Shown here piece after piece: positions 18,039-26,561 of a stretch of DNA of 64,000 bases. Position 1 is the first letter of the stretch; the number at the start of each line of letters is the position of its first letter. Below the pieces are notes generated by a model. The model did not search any database. It was not told the DNA's origin and was given only the letters and a program-made list of their open reading frames with translations. The position numbers were made by a program, and so were the translations under genes. The stretch is from Hymenobacter rigui (lineage in GTDB: Bacteria; Bacteroidota; Bacteroidia; Cytophagales; Hymenobacteraceae). Location of the stretch: contig NZ_RWIT01000001.1 of NCBI RefSeq assembly GCF_003944715.1, positions 186,001 through 250,000 on the forward strand. Reading direction: 5' to 3'.

Positions 18039-18180
18039 TTAGTTGTCAGCTGCTGAGTACGGCTGTACAGAAAATCCCCGGTGAAGTGACTCTTCATATT
18101 TCAGAAGACTCACTTCGCCGGGGATTCTTACTTTGGCAGGTGCTGTCTTTTTTTACTGACAACAAACAACTGACAACTAA
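18039..18180. repeat. Family A repeat arms flanking a terminator hairpin
   Basis: TTAGTTGTCAG (18039-18049) is found inverted as CTGACAACTAA (18170-18180). The outer arms enclose an independent hairpin. The right arm overlaps the last codon and supplies the TAG stop of the convergent DUF1206 gene. Confidence 0.7.
18073..18126 (+). terminator. Intrinsic terminator nested in repeat A
   Basis: AATCCCCGG (18073-18081) pairs with CCGGGGATT (18118-18126), with a second stem GAAGTGA/TCACTTC inside. TCTT follows. Confidence 0.7.
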
Positions 18181-19007
18181 ATCCGACGCAGTACGGGGTA
18201 TTTAGCCTGCACCAGCATGTAAAGACCGTAGGCCATCAGGCCCAAAGCCACGATGCCCAGCACGAGCGGACCCATGGAGGCCAGCAGGTCGAATGCCTCA
18301 TCGGTACTGCCCACCGCGGCCGCGCGCGACTGACGGCCGGCCTGCACGAAGAAGTAGCCGATGATGGCCATCACCACGCCGCGAGCGGTGTAGCCGAGCT
18401 GACCCAGCCGGTAGACCGTATTCTGCTGACCGCCCGGAATATCGGAGCCATTCACATCCTTATGAAACTTGCCCGAATACGCCTTGTATACCTGATAAAT
18501 GCCGCCCCCGATAATGGCCACGCCTACCAGCATAATCAGCCACTCGCCGCCGGGCCAGCCCAGTACGCGGGCCGTGAGGGTTTGCTGGGTATTGCCGCCT
18601 GCAGAAGCTGAACCATTCATGGCCAGCTTGGCAGCGTACCAGGCCAGACTGGCGTAGAGCAGGCCGCTGGCTGCGAAGCCAATGCGGCGCCCGACGCCTT
18701 TAGCGTCGCCACCCTTGCCTTCCGTGTCCACAATAGCCTGCGTGAAGCGCCACACGATGTAGCCCAGTAGCCCGAAGGCCACCAGACCCAGTAGCACCGT
18801 CCCGCCGGGCAAACTCTGCAGCGTGAGTACCGCCTGTTTTTTATCGGCAGTCTGACCACCCTGTTGGCCAGCGGCAGCTAGGAGGGCCAGTACGCCCATC
18901 AACAGATACACGGTGCCTTTGGCGGCAAACCCGAAACGGGCCAGCGTCCGGATGCCGGAAGACGGTGAAGTGGGCAGCGCAGCCTGCGCGGTGGATAAAA
19001 CCGACAT
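18177..19007 (-). CDS. DUF1206 domain membrane protein
   Basis: This 276-residue membrane protein has six predicted membrane segments arranged as three pairs. Each pair starts with an ARFGFAAKGTVYLLMGVLAL-like or RRIGFAASGLLYASLAW-like unit, the triple repeat of DUF1206. The family function is unknown; members are often induced under salt or osmotic stress. The repeats at about residues 22-95, 105-180 and 198-275 are visible by eye. The last codon and stop lie in a palindromic repeat arm. Confidence 0.85.
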   Translation of the reverse strand: MSVLSTAQAALPTSPSSGIRTLARFGFAAKGTVYLLMGVLALLAAAGQQGGQTADKKQAVLTLQSLPGGTVLLGLVAFGLLGYIVWRFTQAIVDTEGKGGDAKGVGRRIGFAASGLLYASLAWYAAKLAMNGSASAGGNTQQTLTARVLGWPGGEWLIMLVGVAIIGGGIYQVYKAYSGKFHKDVNGSDIPGGQQNTVYRLGQLGYTARGVVMAIIGYFFVQAGRQSRAAAVGSTDEAFDLLASMGPLVLGIVALGLMAYGLYMLVQAKYPVLRRI

Positions 19008-19058
19008 AGGGATGAGTTGAAAAGTGGGTGTGTAGCTCCTGCATACGCAAGTCCGCTA

Positions 19059-19631
19059 TTAAAGTCGGGCACGGTGGCCCCCCAATAGCCCCGGTGGGTA
19101 GTATAGGCGGGCCCCTTGGCGTAGCAACTCCCGGTTCTCAGGCAGGTTCAGCGTAAGCAGCGGCTTGCCTCGAGCTACCGCGCTGTGTACCAACTGCTCC
19201 AGATTGCCACCTGGACGTACGTAAGGAAGAAAAATCCGGTCCGCAATATCCGCAATCAGCAGGTTCCGGATAAGGGCTGTTTCTTGGGTAACGGTGGTTA
19301 CTTCCTGGTCGAAGGGAGTAACAAACAATAGCCGGCCCATCTGAATATCCCGCTCATATTCAAGTGAGATGGACGGCTGAATGCCCCGGCCCAGTACGTA
19401 CACAATTGGTTGCTGCACATCACGGCGCAAAAACCGGAAAATGCTTTGCTCCAGCTGAGAATGAAACCCCGATAACACGCAGTACCCAAGCTGCCGCTGT
19501 TCCATGGCCCAGAGGTACGCTAGCCGCTCAATGCTGTGCGGATACTCCCGGGAGCAGAAAAACGCAGTTTTGGGTATCCGCAGCAGGGCGGTATTGCCTA
19601 AGGTGCGCAGTTCTTCCAGCGGGGTTTGCAT
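19059..19631 (-). CDS. DprA/SLOG-like Rossmann-fold protein, stand-alone
   Basis: This 190-residue protein resembles the nucleotide-binding core of DprA and related SLOG proteins. It shows GNTALLRIPKTAFFCSREYP, then GYCVLSGFHSQLEQSIFRFL (DprA has 'vvSGla.GiD..ah'), VYVLGRGI, and NLLIADIADRIFLPYVRPGG near the end of the fold. It is about half the length of DprA and lacks the C-terminal winged-helix domain. DprA loads RecA on single-stranded DNA in transformation, whereas stand-alone SLOG proteins may instead bind or process nucleotides. It sits 51 nt upstream of the DUF1206 gene on the same strand. Confidence 0.6.
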   Translation of the reverse strand: MQTPLEELRTLGNTALLRIPKTAFFCSREYPHSIERLAYLWAMEQRQLGYCVLSGFHSQLEQSIFRFLRRDVQQPIVYVLGRGIQPSISLEYERDIQMGRLLFVTPFDQEVTTVTQETALIRNLLIADIADRIFLPYVRPGGNLEQLVHSAVARGKPLLTLNLPENRELLRQGARLYYPPGLLGGHRARL

Positions 19632-19702
19632 AGCTATGCAATGTAGGTAAATACATAAATAATATTAAATAGTTACTATTATTTATGTTTGTATGAAAAT
19701 AA

Positions 19703-19735
19703 AATGGCCCAATACCCTCAAGGTATTGGGCCATT
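19703..19735. terminator. Hairpin terminator
   Basis: AATGGCCCAATACC (19703-19716) pairs with GGTATTGGGCCATT (19722-19735). On the minus strand it follows the CsbD gene, and on either strand it separates that gene from the DprA-like gene. Confidence 0.75.
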
Positions 19736-19767
19736 ATCAGGCAGTATTCCGGTAAACGGACAGTCGC

Positions 19768-19986
19768 CTAGAAGGTGCGGTGGAACCAGTTTTTGATGTC
19801 ATCAATGGTTTCGCCGGTTTTCTGCTGCAGGCGGCCAAACCACTCGTCTTGCTGGCCTTCTTCGTAGCTCAGGTCATCGTCGGTGAGGTTGCCCCACTTC
19901 TGCTTAGCCTGACCTTTGATTTCGTTCCAGTTGCCCCGAGCGCGCAGCTCAGTCGAGTCGTTGATGCCGTTGTTATTAGCGTCCAT
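19768..19986 (-). CDS. CsbD family stress protein
   Basis: This 72-residue hydrophilic protein has the CsbD core (GNWNEIKGQAKQKWGNLTDD, then GRLQQKTGETIDDIKNWF). CsbD proteins are abundant general stress proteins of unknown mechanism. There is no signal peptide. It has its own terminator-like hairpin downstream and is divergent from the helical-repeat gene at 20.2 kb. Confidence 0.85.
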   Translation of the reverse strand: MDANNNGINDSTELRARGNWNEIKGQAKQKWGNLTDDDLSYEEGQQDEWFGRLQQKTGETIDDIKNWFHRTF

Positions 19987-20162
19987 GGTGGGTAGGGTTT
20001 TGGATGAGTTGGTAAGGCGTTTACGGTGGCATTAATCGGAAAGTTGCTGACCTTGTTGCGGTGCCCGGTGGGCAATCTGCGGCAAAGTATCCGGCCACCT
20101 TCAAACTGTGCAGGCCATTCAGTATCATTGGCTTTTAATGCTAGCATAGTGTATGCACCCGA

Positions 20163-21707
20163 ATGGATGATTTAAGAACTACCCTTAGTACGTTTTCCGC
20201 CGATGACCGCAAGGACTTCCGGCAGTTTATCCAGCGGCAGCGCCGTAAGCAGAAGGGCCGCATGGATGTGCGCCTCTGCGACCTGCTGCTGCATCAGAAA
20301 GAATACTCCACCGACGAGCTGCTGGCCCGCCTGTATCCGGAGGAGCCTAACGCGGTGGCATACTACGCGCTGCGCAAGCGCCTCATGCGCCACCTCACCG
20401 ATTTTCTGCTACTGCGCCAGCGCCAGCAGGACCCCACGGCGGCTTCCTCGGTGCGGGGGCTGCTCACCCTGGCGCAGTATCTGTTTGAGGTGGGCGTGGG
20501 CCGCCTGGCCTGGAACATGCTGCGCAAGGCCGAAAAGCTGGCCCAGCAAAACGAGCAATACGAGCTGCTGAACACGGTATATAACCTGCAGATTGCCCAA
20601 GCCGGCAGCAAGCATGCCGATGCGCTGCCGGACATTATTCGCCGGCGAAACCTCAACAAAAAAGCCGCCGACGAAGAGGAGCGCGCCAACATTGCCGACA
20701 GCCTCATCCGGCAGCGGCTGCGCGAGGCCCGCGTGAAGGGCCGCGCCGGCGAGTCGTTTGATGGGATTTTGCAGGAAGTGCTGCGCGAGTACGATTTGCA
20801 GGAAGCCTTTGCCCGGCGGCCGGCCCTGTTGTACCGGCTTATGTCGCTGGCCCGGGCGGCCATGCTGGTGCGCCGCGACTACCTCACGTTTGCCCCCTTC
20901 GTGATGCGCTGCTACCACCTCATGGAAAAGCGCCACGGCTTCCAGCCCGCCCACCGCGAGGCGCAACTGGGGCTGTTGTACATGATTGCTCACGCCCTGT
21001 ACCGCACCCGCCGCTTTCAGGAATCGGTGCAGTACCTGGAGCGGCTGCAGGTGCTGCTGGACGAAGGAACCCGGCTGCGCGGGGCGGCATTCCGCCTGCG
21101 CTATACCTTTCTGCTGGCCGCCAACTACGCCTTCCTGCGCCGCAATGCCGACAGCATCCGGCTGCTGGAAGAGGTGCTCAAAACCACTCTGCCGCCCCGG
21201 GAGCTGCTCACGGCCCGGCTGGGGCTGGGCTTTCATTACTTTGCCGAAGGTCAGTTTCAGAAGGCCAACCAGGTACTGCTGGCCATTGGCCGCACCGACC
21301 ATTGGTGCGAGCAGGAAATGGGTGTGGAGTGGGTGCTCAACCGTAACATGGGCGAGATGCTGATTCAGCTGGAGCTCGGCAACCATGACCTGGCCCAGAA
21401 CCGCCTGCGGGCCATTGAGCGCCTCATCAAGGAGCGGTTCGGGAATGATGGGGGCGGCTACGCGGCGGTGCTGGGCTACCTGCAGCTGGTGCGCGACATT
21501 ATTGAGGACCCGCAGGTGGTGAAGTCAGCGGAGTTTGCGGCCCGGGCCACCCGGCTGCCGGCCTTCGTGCCTTTGGAGCAGGAGGATCTGCAGGCCCTGA
21601 GTTTCTACAGCTGGCTCTACGCCCGCGTGCAGGGCCGCCCTTACTATACGGTGCTGCTGGAACTGGCCGGGGCCACCGAACAGCCCCCCGCGAAAGTAAC
21701 GGCCTGA
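20163..21707 (+). CDS. Large alpha-helical repeat protein, unknown function
   Basis: This 514-residue protein is almost wholly alpha-helical, without signal peptide or membrane segment. It opens with a charged region (DDRKDFRQFIQRQRRKQKG). A winged-helix-like or PCI-like stretch follows (LYPEEPNAVAYYALRKRLMRHL). TPR-like helix pairs then run from about residue 100 to 480, for example AWNMLRKAEKLAQQNEQYEL and FQESVQYLERLQVLLDEG. I recognise no named family; similar proteins are common in Hymenobacter and relatives as hypothetical proteins. A cytoplasmic scaffold role is a guess. Confidence 0.75.
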   Translation: MDDLRTTLSTFSADDRKDFRQFIQRQRRKQKGRMDVRLCDLLLHQKEYSTDELLARLYPEEPNAVAYYALRKRLMRHLTDFLLLRQRQQDPTAASSVRGLLTLAQYLFEVGVGRLAWNMLRKAEKLAQQNEQYELLNTVYNLQIAQAGSKHADALPDIIRRRNLNKKAADEEERANIADSLIRQRLREARVKGRAGESFDGILQEVLREYDLQEAFARRPALLYRLMSLARAAMLVRRDYLTFAPFVMRCYHLMEKRHGFQPAHREAQLGLLYMIAHALYRTRRFQESVQYLERLQVLLDEGTRLRGAAFRLRYTFLLAANYAFLRRNADSIRLLEEVLKTTLPPRELLTARLGLGFHYFAEGQFQKANQVLLAIGRTDHWCEQEMGVEWVLNRNMGEMLIQLELGNHDLAQNRLRAIERLIKERFGNDGGGYAAVLGYLQLVRDIIEDPQVVKSAEFAARATRLPAFVPLEQEDLQALSFYSWLYARVQGRPYYTVLLELAGATEQPPAKVTA

Positions 21708-21738
21708 AAAAAGCCCGAACCAGTGCTGGTTCGGGCTT
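21708..21738 (+). terminator. Intrinsic terminator
   Basis: AAGCCCGAACCAG (21711-21723) pairs with CTGGTTCGGGCTT (21726-21738) immediately after the stop codon, between convergent genes. Confidence 0.85.
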
Positions 21739-21777
21739 ATACTTGGTAGCCATAGCCGGCCAATGGCCGGTAGCTAC

Positions 21778-22125
21778 TTAGTTTTTCAGCTCAGCTTTAG
21801 CGTCGCCGGCGGCTTTCTCGGTAGCAGCCGCAGCGTTGGCGGCAGCTTCTTTGGTTTCAGCAGCCGCTTTGTCGGTGGCAGCTTCGGTTTTGGCAGCTGC
21901 TTTGTCAGCGGTGTTTTCGATGGCCTGACCAGCATTTTCAGCAGCAGCTTCGGTCGTGTTGGCAGCGTTGTTGGCTTCGGCGGCAGCGGCGTCGCCGGCG
22001 TTTTCAGCAGCGGCCTCGGTGTTGGCAGCAGCGGCGTCGGCATTTTCTTTGCCCTCCTGGGTGCAGGAAGCAGCGGAGAACGTAACAGCGGCGGCAACGA
22101 ACAGGGATTTGAAGATGGCTTTCAT
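21778..22125 (-). CDS. Ala/Glu/Lys-rich helical lipoprotein
   Basis: This 115-residue protein has a lipoprotein signal (MKAIFKSLFVAAAVTFSAASC). The mature chain is nearly all Ala, Glu, Asn, Lys and Thr, with repeated units such as EAAAENAGQAIENTADKAAA. It is expected to form a long amphipathic helix like LEA or murein-lipoprotein-type spacers. The composition makes similarity searches unreliable. It may span the periplasm from the outer membrane or act as a desiccation protectant; both are guesses. Confidence 0.7.
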   Translation of the reverse strand: MKAIFKSLFVAAAVTFSAASCTQEGKENADAAAANTEAAAENAGDAAAAEANNAANTTEAAAENAGQAIENTADKAAAKTEAATDKAAAETKEAAANAAAATEKAAGDAKAELKN

Positions 22126-22312
22126 GGAAATTCAGCGAATAGAAGTGAGGTATGATCCGACGCCTCCGCGTCGTTCAGAGGTTAATAAGGCGAGCAGGCA
22201 GAAGGTAACCCGCGCCGGATTCCGGAATTTTGTGCGGGCCCGGCTACGGAACTTCCGCCCTGGTTGCGCGTATGGCTTCTGCCGCTACTTTTCGTTTGTT
22301 TTCCCCTCCCGC

Positions 22313-22729
22313 ATGCTCAAATCTGCCAGTCTGCTGCTGCTGTTTCTTCTGATTAGCTACTACTCCTCGGCCCAGGCCAATGATGGGTTTCAGCGCCGCG
22401 ACGGAAACATGTATGTGGTGCGCAACGGCGAAATCAAGCCCATGCCCCACGATGTGCATCTGCCCAACGGCCGCTTAGTTACCCGCGACGGATTTATTGT
22501 GCAGCGAGACGGCAGCCGCACCGAGCTGCGCGACGGGCAGGGGTGCACTGTTCTGGGCGAAGCTACTACCATCAGTCGGGCCGGTAACGGCCGTCTGCAG
22601 CTGGCTGGTCCGGTTTCGGCGGCCCCAGCCGGTAGCCAGGTCGTGATAGTGCCGGCCCAGAGCTGGCAGGGCTGGCTGCGCGGCCGGGGGAAGGGGCACG
22701 GCAAACACAAGGGCCGCAAAAAACACTGA
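22313..22729 (+). CDS. Exported protein resembling DUF6799
   Basis: This 138-residue protein starts with a signal peptide (MLKSASLLLLFLLISYYSSA, then Q). Its central part has two related beta units: NGEIKPMPHDVHLPNGRLV and RDGFIVQRDGSRTELRDGQG. This fits the pattern of a short periplasmic domain that I recall as DUF6799 from Hymenobacter, but I cannot check it. The C-terminus is very basic (RGRGKGHGKHKGRKKH). ATG 22313 is chosen because the signal peptide starts there; a longer reading frame upstream overlaps the convergent gene. Confidence 0.65.
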   Translation: MLKSASLLLLFLLISYYSSAQANDGFQRRDGNMYVVRNGEIKPMPHDVHLPNGRLVTRDGFIVQRDGSRTELRDGQGCTVLGEATTISRAGNGRLQLAGPVSAAPAGSQVVIVPAQSWQGWLRGRGKGHGKHKGRKKH

Positions 22730-22753
22730 GGCCGGTAGGAGGCGTTTTCCGGC

Positions 22754-24760
22754 TTACTCCTTTACTTCCTCCCCGCTGCGGTCGATGGAGAAGCTGCGGC
22801 CGTTCTGGACTACCCGGGCCCGGCCCTGCGCATCAAAATCGGTAGCGCTGGTGTAGCGCCCGAATGGGGCAGTTCCCGTTGTCGTGTCAGCCAGGTAGTC
22901 GGGCTGAATAAACGTGAAGCGGCCGGCCGTTTTTACGCGGGCCAGATCCTGCTGAAACGAATAGGCCTCCTGAAAAATAACGGGTTGCGCAGGTTCCTCC
23001 GGTCCATTGATGTAGTGCCAGCCGCGGTGGTCGAGCACGGCCGCCCAGCCCTCCGAAAAGTCGCGGGCGGCATAGTAGTAGGCTCCAAACTCTTCCCCAT
23101 CCTTAGTCAGAAAGGTGTACAGCCCACCTATTTTGGCGCGGGCGTAGTCCTGCTCGTACGGATACAAGGCATCGTAGGCGGGCGGTACCACTTCGGTGCC
23201 ATCGGTCTGCACAAAGCCAAACACCCCATCCCGCTCCACCACGGCCCGTCCTTCCCGAAACTCCCCGATGCTGGCGTAGCGTGCGGGCAGCAGCGTGTCG
23301 CCGTTGGCCGCCAGCAGCCCCACTTGGCCCCGCTGGGTGAAGCTTACCGCCTCATCGGTTCCGCTACTGAGCCAGAGCACTACCAGCAGCACGGCTACCG
23401 CGCCGGCCGCATAGCCGGCCCATTTGGGCAGCGCCTGGGCATACGGCAGCGAAGCGCGCAGTCGGCTAAGGCGTCGCCGCACTACCGGTAGCCAGCGGTT
23501 CCAGCCGGCTACGCCGTACGCAACGGCACTGGCCGGCCGGCCAAACTGGCTTTTACGGTTCTGCGCCGGCCCATCCGCTGCCGACGTGGTTGCAGCGGCT
23601 ACGGCAGGGGGCGGTGTAGCCGGAGTGGCCGATGCAGCCGGAGGTGTAGTAGTGCCTGCCGTCGGTGGGGAAGTTGCCGATGCGGGAGCCGCCGGATGAA
23701 CGGGGGCGGCAGCCAGGCGCTCAATCAGGTTTTCCAGCTGTTGAATTTTCTGCCCCAGCTCCGTATTCCGGCTTTCCAGCTCCTGGCGGTAGGTAGCCAT
23801 GGATGTTTCCAGCGCAGCCTTTTCCCGTTTCTCAGCGGCCAGCTGAGCCTGCAGATCAGGGGCTTCGGGGGCTACCGGAGCCGTCTGGAGCTGCTGCTGT
23901 AACCGGGTAATGCGCTGTTCCCGCTCGGCTTCCCGGTGGGCCAGCGCACTGAGTTGCTGCTGCATGTCCTGCTGCAGCTGGGCGCGCAGGTCTTCCAGCG
24001 CCTGCTTCTCCTGGTTGCGGGCATCCAGGTCAATTTCATAGCCCGAAGAACCCCGGTCCAACTGGTCCAGGTCTTCGGCCCCGAGCCAGCGCCAGAGCTG
24101 CCCGGCCTTTTGCCGGAATAGATTACCAGTAGTCGGCGCAGCGTCTTTCGCGTCAGAATCAGCCTCCGCATCCGAGGAGGGCAGTTGCAGGTCTGCTGTC
24201 AGCTGCTCCAGCTCTGCCGGGGTGAGGTCGATTTCCGGAGTAGCCAGCAGAGCCAGGCGGCGTGTAAACCGGCTGGGGTCGGGGAGCAGATGGAACATGG
24301 ATGCTGAGGGCACGGCCGCCATACAGGTTTCTACCTCCGGCCCAAACCGAACCACGTCGCCGAACAGCACCAGGCCGCTGATAAACTGAAGGTTAGCGGC
24401 CTCCGGCGGCAACTGCTCCGTCAGCCAGTCGGCCAAGGCCGCCCGCTGCTGCTCAAATCGGGTGAAGGGCGTAGCATGGTGGCCCGGTATTTCCAGCGCT
24501 GCTCCATCCAGCATCCAGGGCCCCGTACGCAGGTCTGTCAGATGCAGGATTCCGCCCTGGGGCAGCAGCTGCACCAGCGTAAGGCTGCGCGGCCGCAGAA
24601 TCACGGCGTCCAGCGGGTCGTCGTTGGTGGTTAGCGTCAGGTTACCCAGCAGTACGGTGTAAGGGGCATCCGGCTCAGCGGCCAGGGCCGCCTTCACTGC
24701 CTCAAACTGCTGCTGACGGGTGGGAGAAGAAAAAGGAGCGGCAAGATAGGTGTGTAGCAT
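22754..24760 (-). CDS. NERD-like, coiled-coil, membrane, WG-repeat protein
   Basis: This is a 668-residue multidomain protein. Residues 14 to about 150 resemble the NERD nuclease-related fold (FEAVKAALAAEPDAPYTVL, then DAVILRPRSLTLVQLLPQGG), but the expected ExK of the active site is replaced by QLL. A coiled coil with many QQQL and REAEREQR units spans about residues 245-345. A Pro/Ala/Thr-rich linker follows, then one membrane segment (YAAGAVAVLLVVLWLSSG) near residue 455. The C-terminal third is built of WG-type repeats (GQVGLLAANGDTLLPARYAS, GVFGFVQTDGTEVVPPAYDA, GWHYINGPEEP). The repeat part should lie outside the cytoplasm. The function is unknown. Confidence 0.7.
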   Translation of the reverse strand: MLHTYLAAPFSSPTRQQQFEAVKAALAAEPDAPYTVLLGNLTLTTNDDPLDAVILRPRSLTLVQLLPQGGILHLTDLRTGPWMLDGAALEIPGHHATPFTRFEQQRAALADWLTEQLPPEAANLQFISGLVLFGDVVRFGPEVETCMAAVPSASMFHLLPDPSRFTRRLALLATPEIDLTPAELEQLTADLQLPSSDAEADSDAKDAAPTTGNLFRQKAGQLWRWLGAEDLDQLDRGSSGYEIDLDARNQEKQALEDLRAQLQQDMQQQLSALAHREAEREQRITRLQQQLQTAPVAPEAPDLQAQLAAEKREKAALETSMATYRQELESRNTELGQKIQQLENLIERLAAAPVHPAAPASATSPPTAGTTTPPAASATPATPPPAVAAATTSAADGPAQNRKSQFGRPASAVAYGVAGWNRWLPVVRRRLSRLRASLPYAQALPKWAGYAAGAVAVLLVVLWLSSGTDEAVSFTQRGQVGLLAANGDTLLPARYASIGEFREGRAVVERDGVFGFVQTDGTEVVPPAYDALYPYEQDYARAKIGGLYTFLTKDGEEFGAYYYAARDFSEGWAAVLDHRGWHYINGPEEPAQPVIFQEAYSFQQDLARVKTAGRFTFIQPDYLADTTTGTAPFGRYTSATDFDAQGRARVVQNGRSFSIDRSGEEVKE

Positions 24761-24890
24761 AAACAGGCGGCCCGGGCCGCAACTTTCCGGCCATTTTAGG
24801 CCATCGGGGTTGTACGGGCAGCGACGGCACAGGATATGCCAACTTTTCTGAACCCGGACAAGTATAGCCGTTTACGCTCAGCCGTAAACT

Positions 24891-24898
24891 TACTTTCG
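24891..24898 (+). promoter_or_regulatory. -7-like box (TACTTTCG)
   Basis: TACTTTCG lies 21 nt before the ATG of the small gene at 24920. It rules out the upstream ATG at 24836. Confidence 0.5.
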
Positions 24899-24919
24899 TC
24901 ACTCTTGCTTTTCCAGGCT

Positions 24920-25321
24920 ATGGATTCTACCGCCTCCACCCCGCAGTCAACTCCCACCCCCACAATACCGCTGGACGTAACTGACCGGCAAAATTCGGCT
25001 CTGCTCGAAGATACCCTGAACCTGCTCAATGCCGGCGCGCCCGATAAATCCGGACAGCATGGCATAACTGAAATTGAGCGTTGGGCCGAGGTACTGCGCG
25101 CTTCCGAGCGACCCGGCCTGGCCAAAATCATTCAGGAGCTGGGCACGCTGCAGGCTCAACTGACGGCCTCCGACACGCAGGCCCACGACCTGGCCGAAAC
25201 GCTAGCTTCATTAGGTAATGAAACCTCCAAAGTAGCCGAAGAAACTATTGGCGACTATGGTGCGCCGCTGGCTCAACTGGGCAAGCTGCTCATTAAACTC
25301 GGCTCGTCGTTGTCACGCTAG
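24920..25321 (+). CDS. Small helical cytoplasmic protein, unknown function
   Basis: This 133-residue protein opens with a Thr/Pro/Ser-rich region, followed by a helical domain. The latter includes ALLEDTLNLLNAG, ITEIERWAEVLRASERPGLA, KIIQELGTLQAQL and TLASLGNETSKVAEETIGD. There is no signal peptide or membrane segment. I recognise no family. The start is chosen because a TACTTTCG box precedes it. It is divergent from the NERD/WG gene with about 160 nt between them and is followed by a perfect 23-bp inverted repeat. Confidence 0.65.
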   Translation: MDSTASTPQSTPTPTIPLDVTDRQNSALLEDTLNLLNAGAPDKSGQHGITEIERWAEVLRASERPGLAKIIQELGTLQAQLTASDTQAHDLAETLASLGNETSKVAEETIGDYGAPLAQLGKLLIKLGSSLSR

Positions 25322-25343
25322 GCCCTGCGCCTACACCATAATA

Positions 25344-25390
25344 AACGCCTACCGCCCGGCCTACACAGTGTAGGCCGGGCGGTAGGCGTT
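25344..25390. terminator. Perfect 23-bp inverted repeat, probable terminator
   Basis: The arm beginning AACGCCTACCGCCCGG (25344-25366) is perfectly inverted at 25368-25390. It begins 22 nt after the stop codon. There is no T-run apart from GTT. Confidence 0.75.
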
Positions 25391-25472
25391 CAGGCCAAAA
25401 CAATTGGCGGGCCGGGTAGTATTCAGTCTTCGGTTTTGGACGGGGTGGTGTGCTGCCACCCCGCGCAAGCCG

Positions 25473-25480
25473 TACTTTTG
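25473..25480 (+). promoter_or_regulatory. -7 promoter box (TACTTTTG) with an upstream hairpin
   Basis: Exact TAnnTTTG match, 23 nt before the ATG at 25504. GGGGTGG (25442-25448) and CCACCCC (25456-25462) form an inverted repeat at the expected position of a -33 element or operator. Confidence 0.55.
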
Positions 25481-25503
25481 CCGCCTACGCGTTTTCTTTT
25501 GCT

Positions 25504-26517
25504 ATGTCTGAATTCCAGCCGCTCGCCCCGCTTGCTCTCTACGACCCGTTCGAAAACATGCGCTTCAGCATGCAGAGCTGTTTTCTGTGCGGTACGCCCA
25601 CCACGCCGCCCCACGACACCGTACCGGTGTTTGCCGAGTGGCTGATGAGCCGCTACCAGTTGCACGAGCGGCAGATCAAGCTACTGGATATGAGCATTGT
25701 GGCCTACAAGGACTTGCGCATTGCCTGCTGCCCCATCTGCCGCACCCACCACGTGGAGCCGTTGGAGGCCCGGGTGGAGCTGGCCTCCCGCGAAGGCACG
25801 CGCGGCTTCCGCCAGCTAGACGAGCAAACGCTGTTTCTGTGGCTGGGCAAGATGTTTTACGGCGTGCTAGTTACGGAGCTGCTCAATGAGCTGGACCCGC
25901 TAGCCAAGCCCCAGTACCCGCTAGCTGAAAACGCTCAGCTGCTGCGCCGGTTCCAGGCCTTCTATCAGCCCTTCCAGGCCCTGCGGGTGCCCATGGAGTT
26001 TGAGGATTTCGTGGCCGGCTCCGTGTTCGTGCTGGAAACCGACCCCGCCCAGGACGATATGCCCTTCGAGTACGACGACGACCTGAGCACCATTGCCTTC
26101 AGCATCAAGCTCAACGAAACTGTACTGGTGGCCTGTCTGGTGGATAATGGCATCATCCGCCAGGCCATGGGCCGCGTGTACCAGGATGCCTACCGGCCCC
26201 TGCACCCAGTGCAGGTAGCCGAGTTCAAGGCCCGGGTATATTACGCCGCCTACCTGCTCAACGTAGTGCCCGACTACTACCCCCGCCCGGTGAAGCCCGG
26301 CGACGTGGAAGTCATCATGGATACGCTCATCGACGACGTGACCGGGGATATTTTCAATCCCTGGGAGAACAGCGCCTACGGGCAGTCGTTGCTGGAAATG
26401 TGGAAACGGTGGCAGATTCCGCTGACGGAAATCCTGCGTGACCCGGCGCATCCGCTCACCTTCCTGTACGATGCGGATGGGCAGCCCCGGCACCTGCTAC
26501 AGTACCCGGAAGCCTAG
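25504..26517 (+). CDS. Protein with paired CxxC motifs, unknown function
   Basis: This is a 337-residue cytoplasmic protein. Two cysteine pairs near the N-terminus, CFLCGTP and CCPICRTHH, could bind one zinc ion (treble-clef or HNH-like knuckles). The remainder is mixed alpha/beta with acidic patches (DPAQDDMPFEYDDDL). I recognise no catalytic residues of the HNH type beyond the HH after the second pair. No family is named. The start is chosen to follow the TACTTTTG box. The product may bind nucleic acid or protein, but nothing in the neighbourhood helps. Confidence 0.65.
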   Translation: MSEFQPLAPLALYDPFENMRFSMQSCFLCGTPTTPPHDTVPVFAEWLMSRYQLHERQIKLLDMSIVAYKDLRIACCPICRTHHVEPLEARVELASREGTRGFRQLDEQTLFLWLGKMFYGVLVTELLNELDPLAKPQYPLAENAQLLRRFQAFYQPFQALRVPMEFEDFVAGSVFVLETDPAQDDMPFEYDDDLSTIAFSIKLNETVLVACLVDNGIIRQAMGRVYQDAYRPLHPVQVAEFKARVYYAAYLLNVVPDYYPRPVKPGDVEVIMDTLIDDVTGDIFNPWENSAYGQSLLEMWKRWQIPLTEILRDPAHPLTFLYDADGQPRHLLQYPEA

Positions 26518-26561
26518 AAGCCGGAAGCAAAAGCGTAAGTGAGAGAAAGAAAAGCCGCTGA

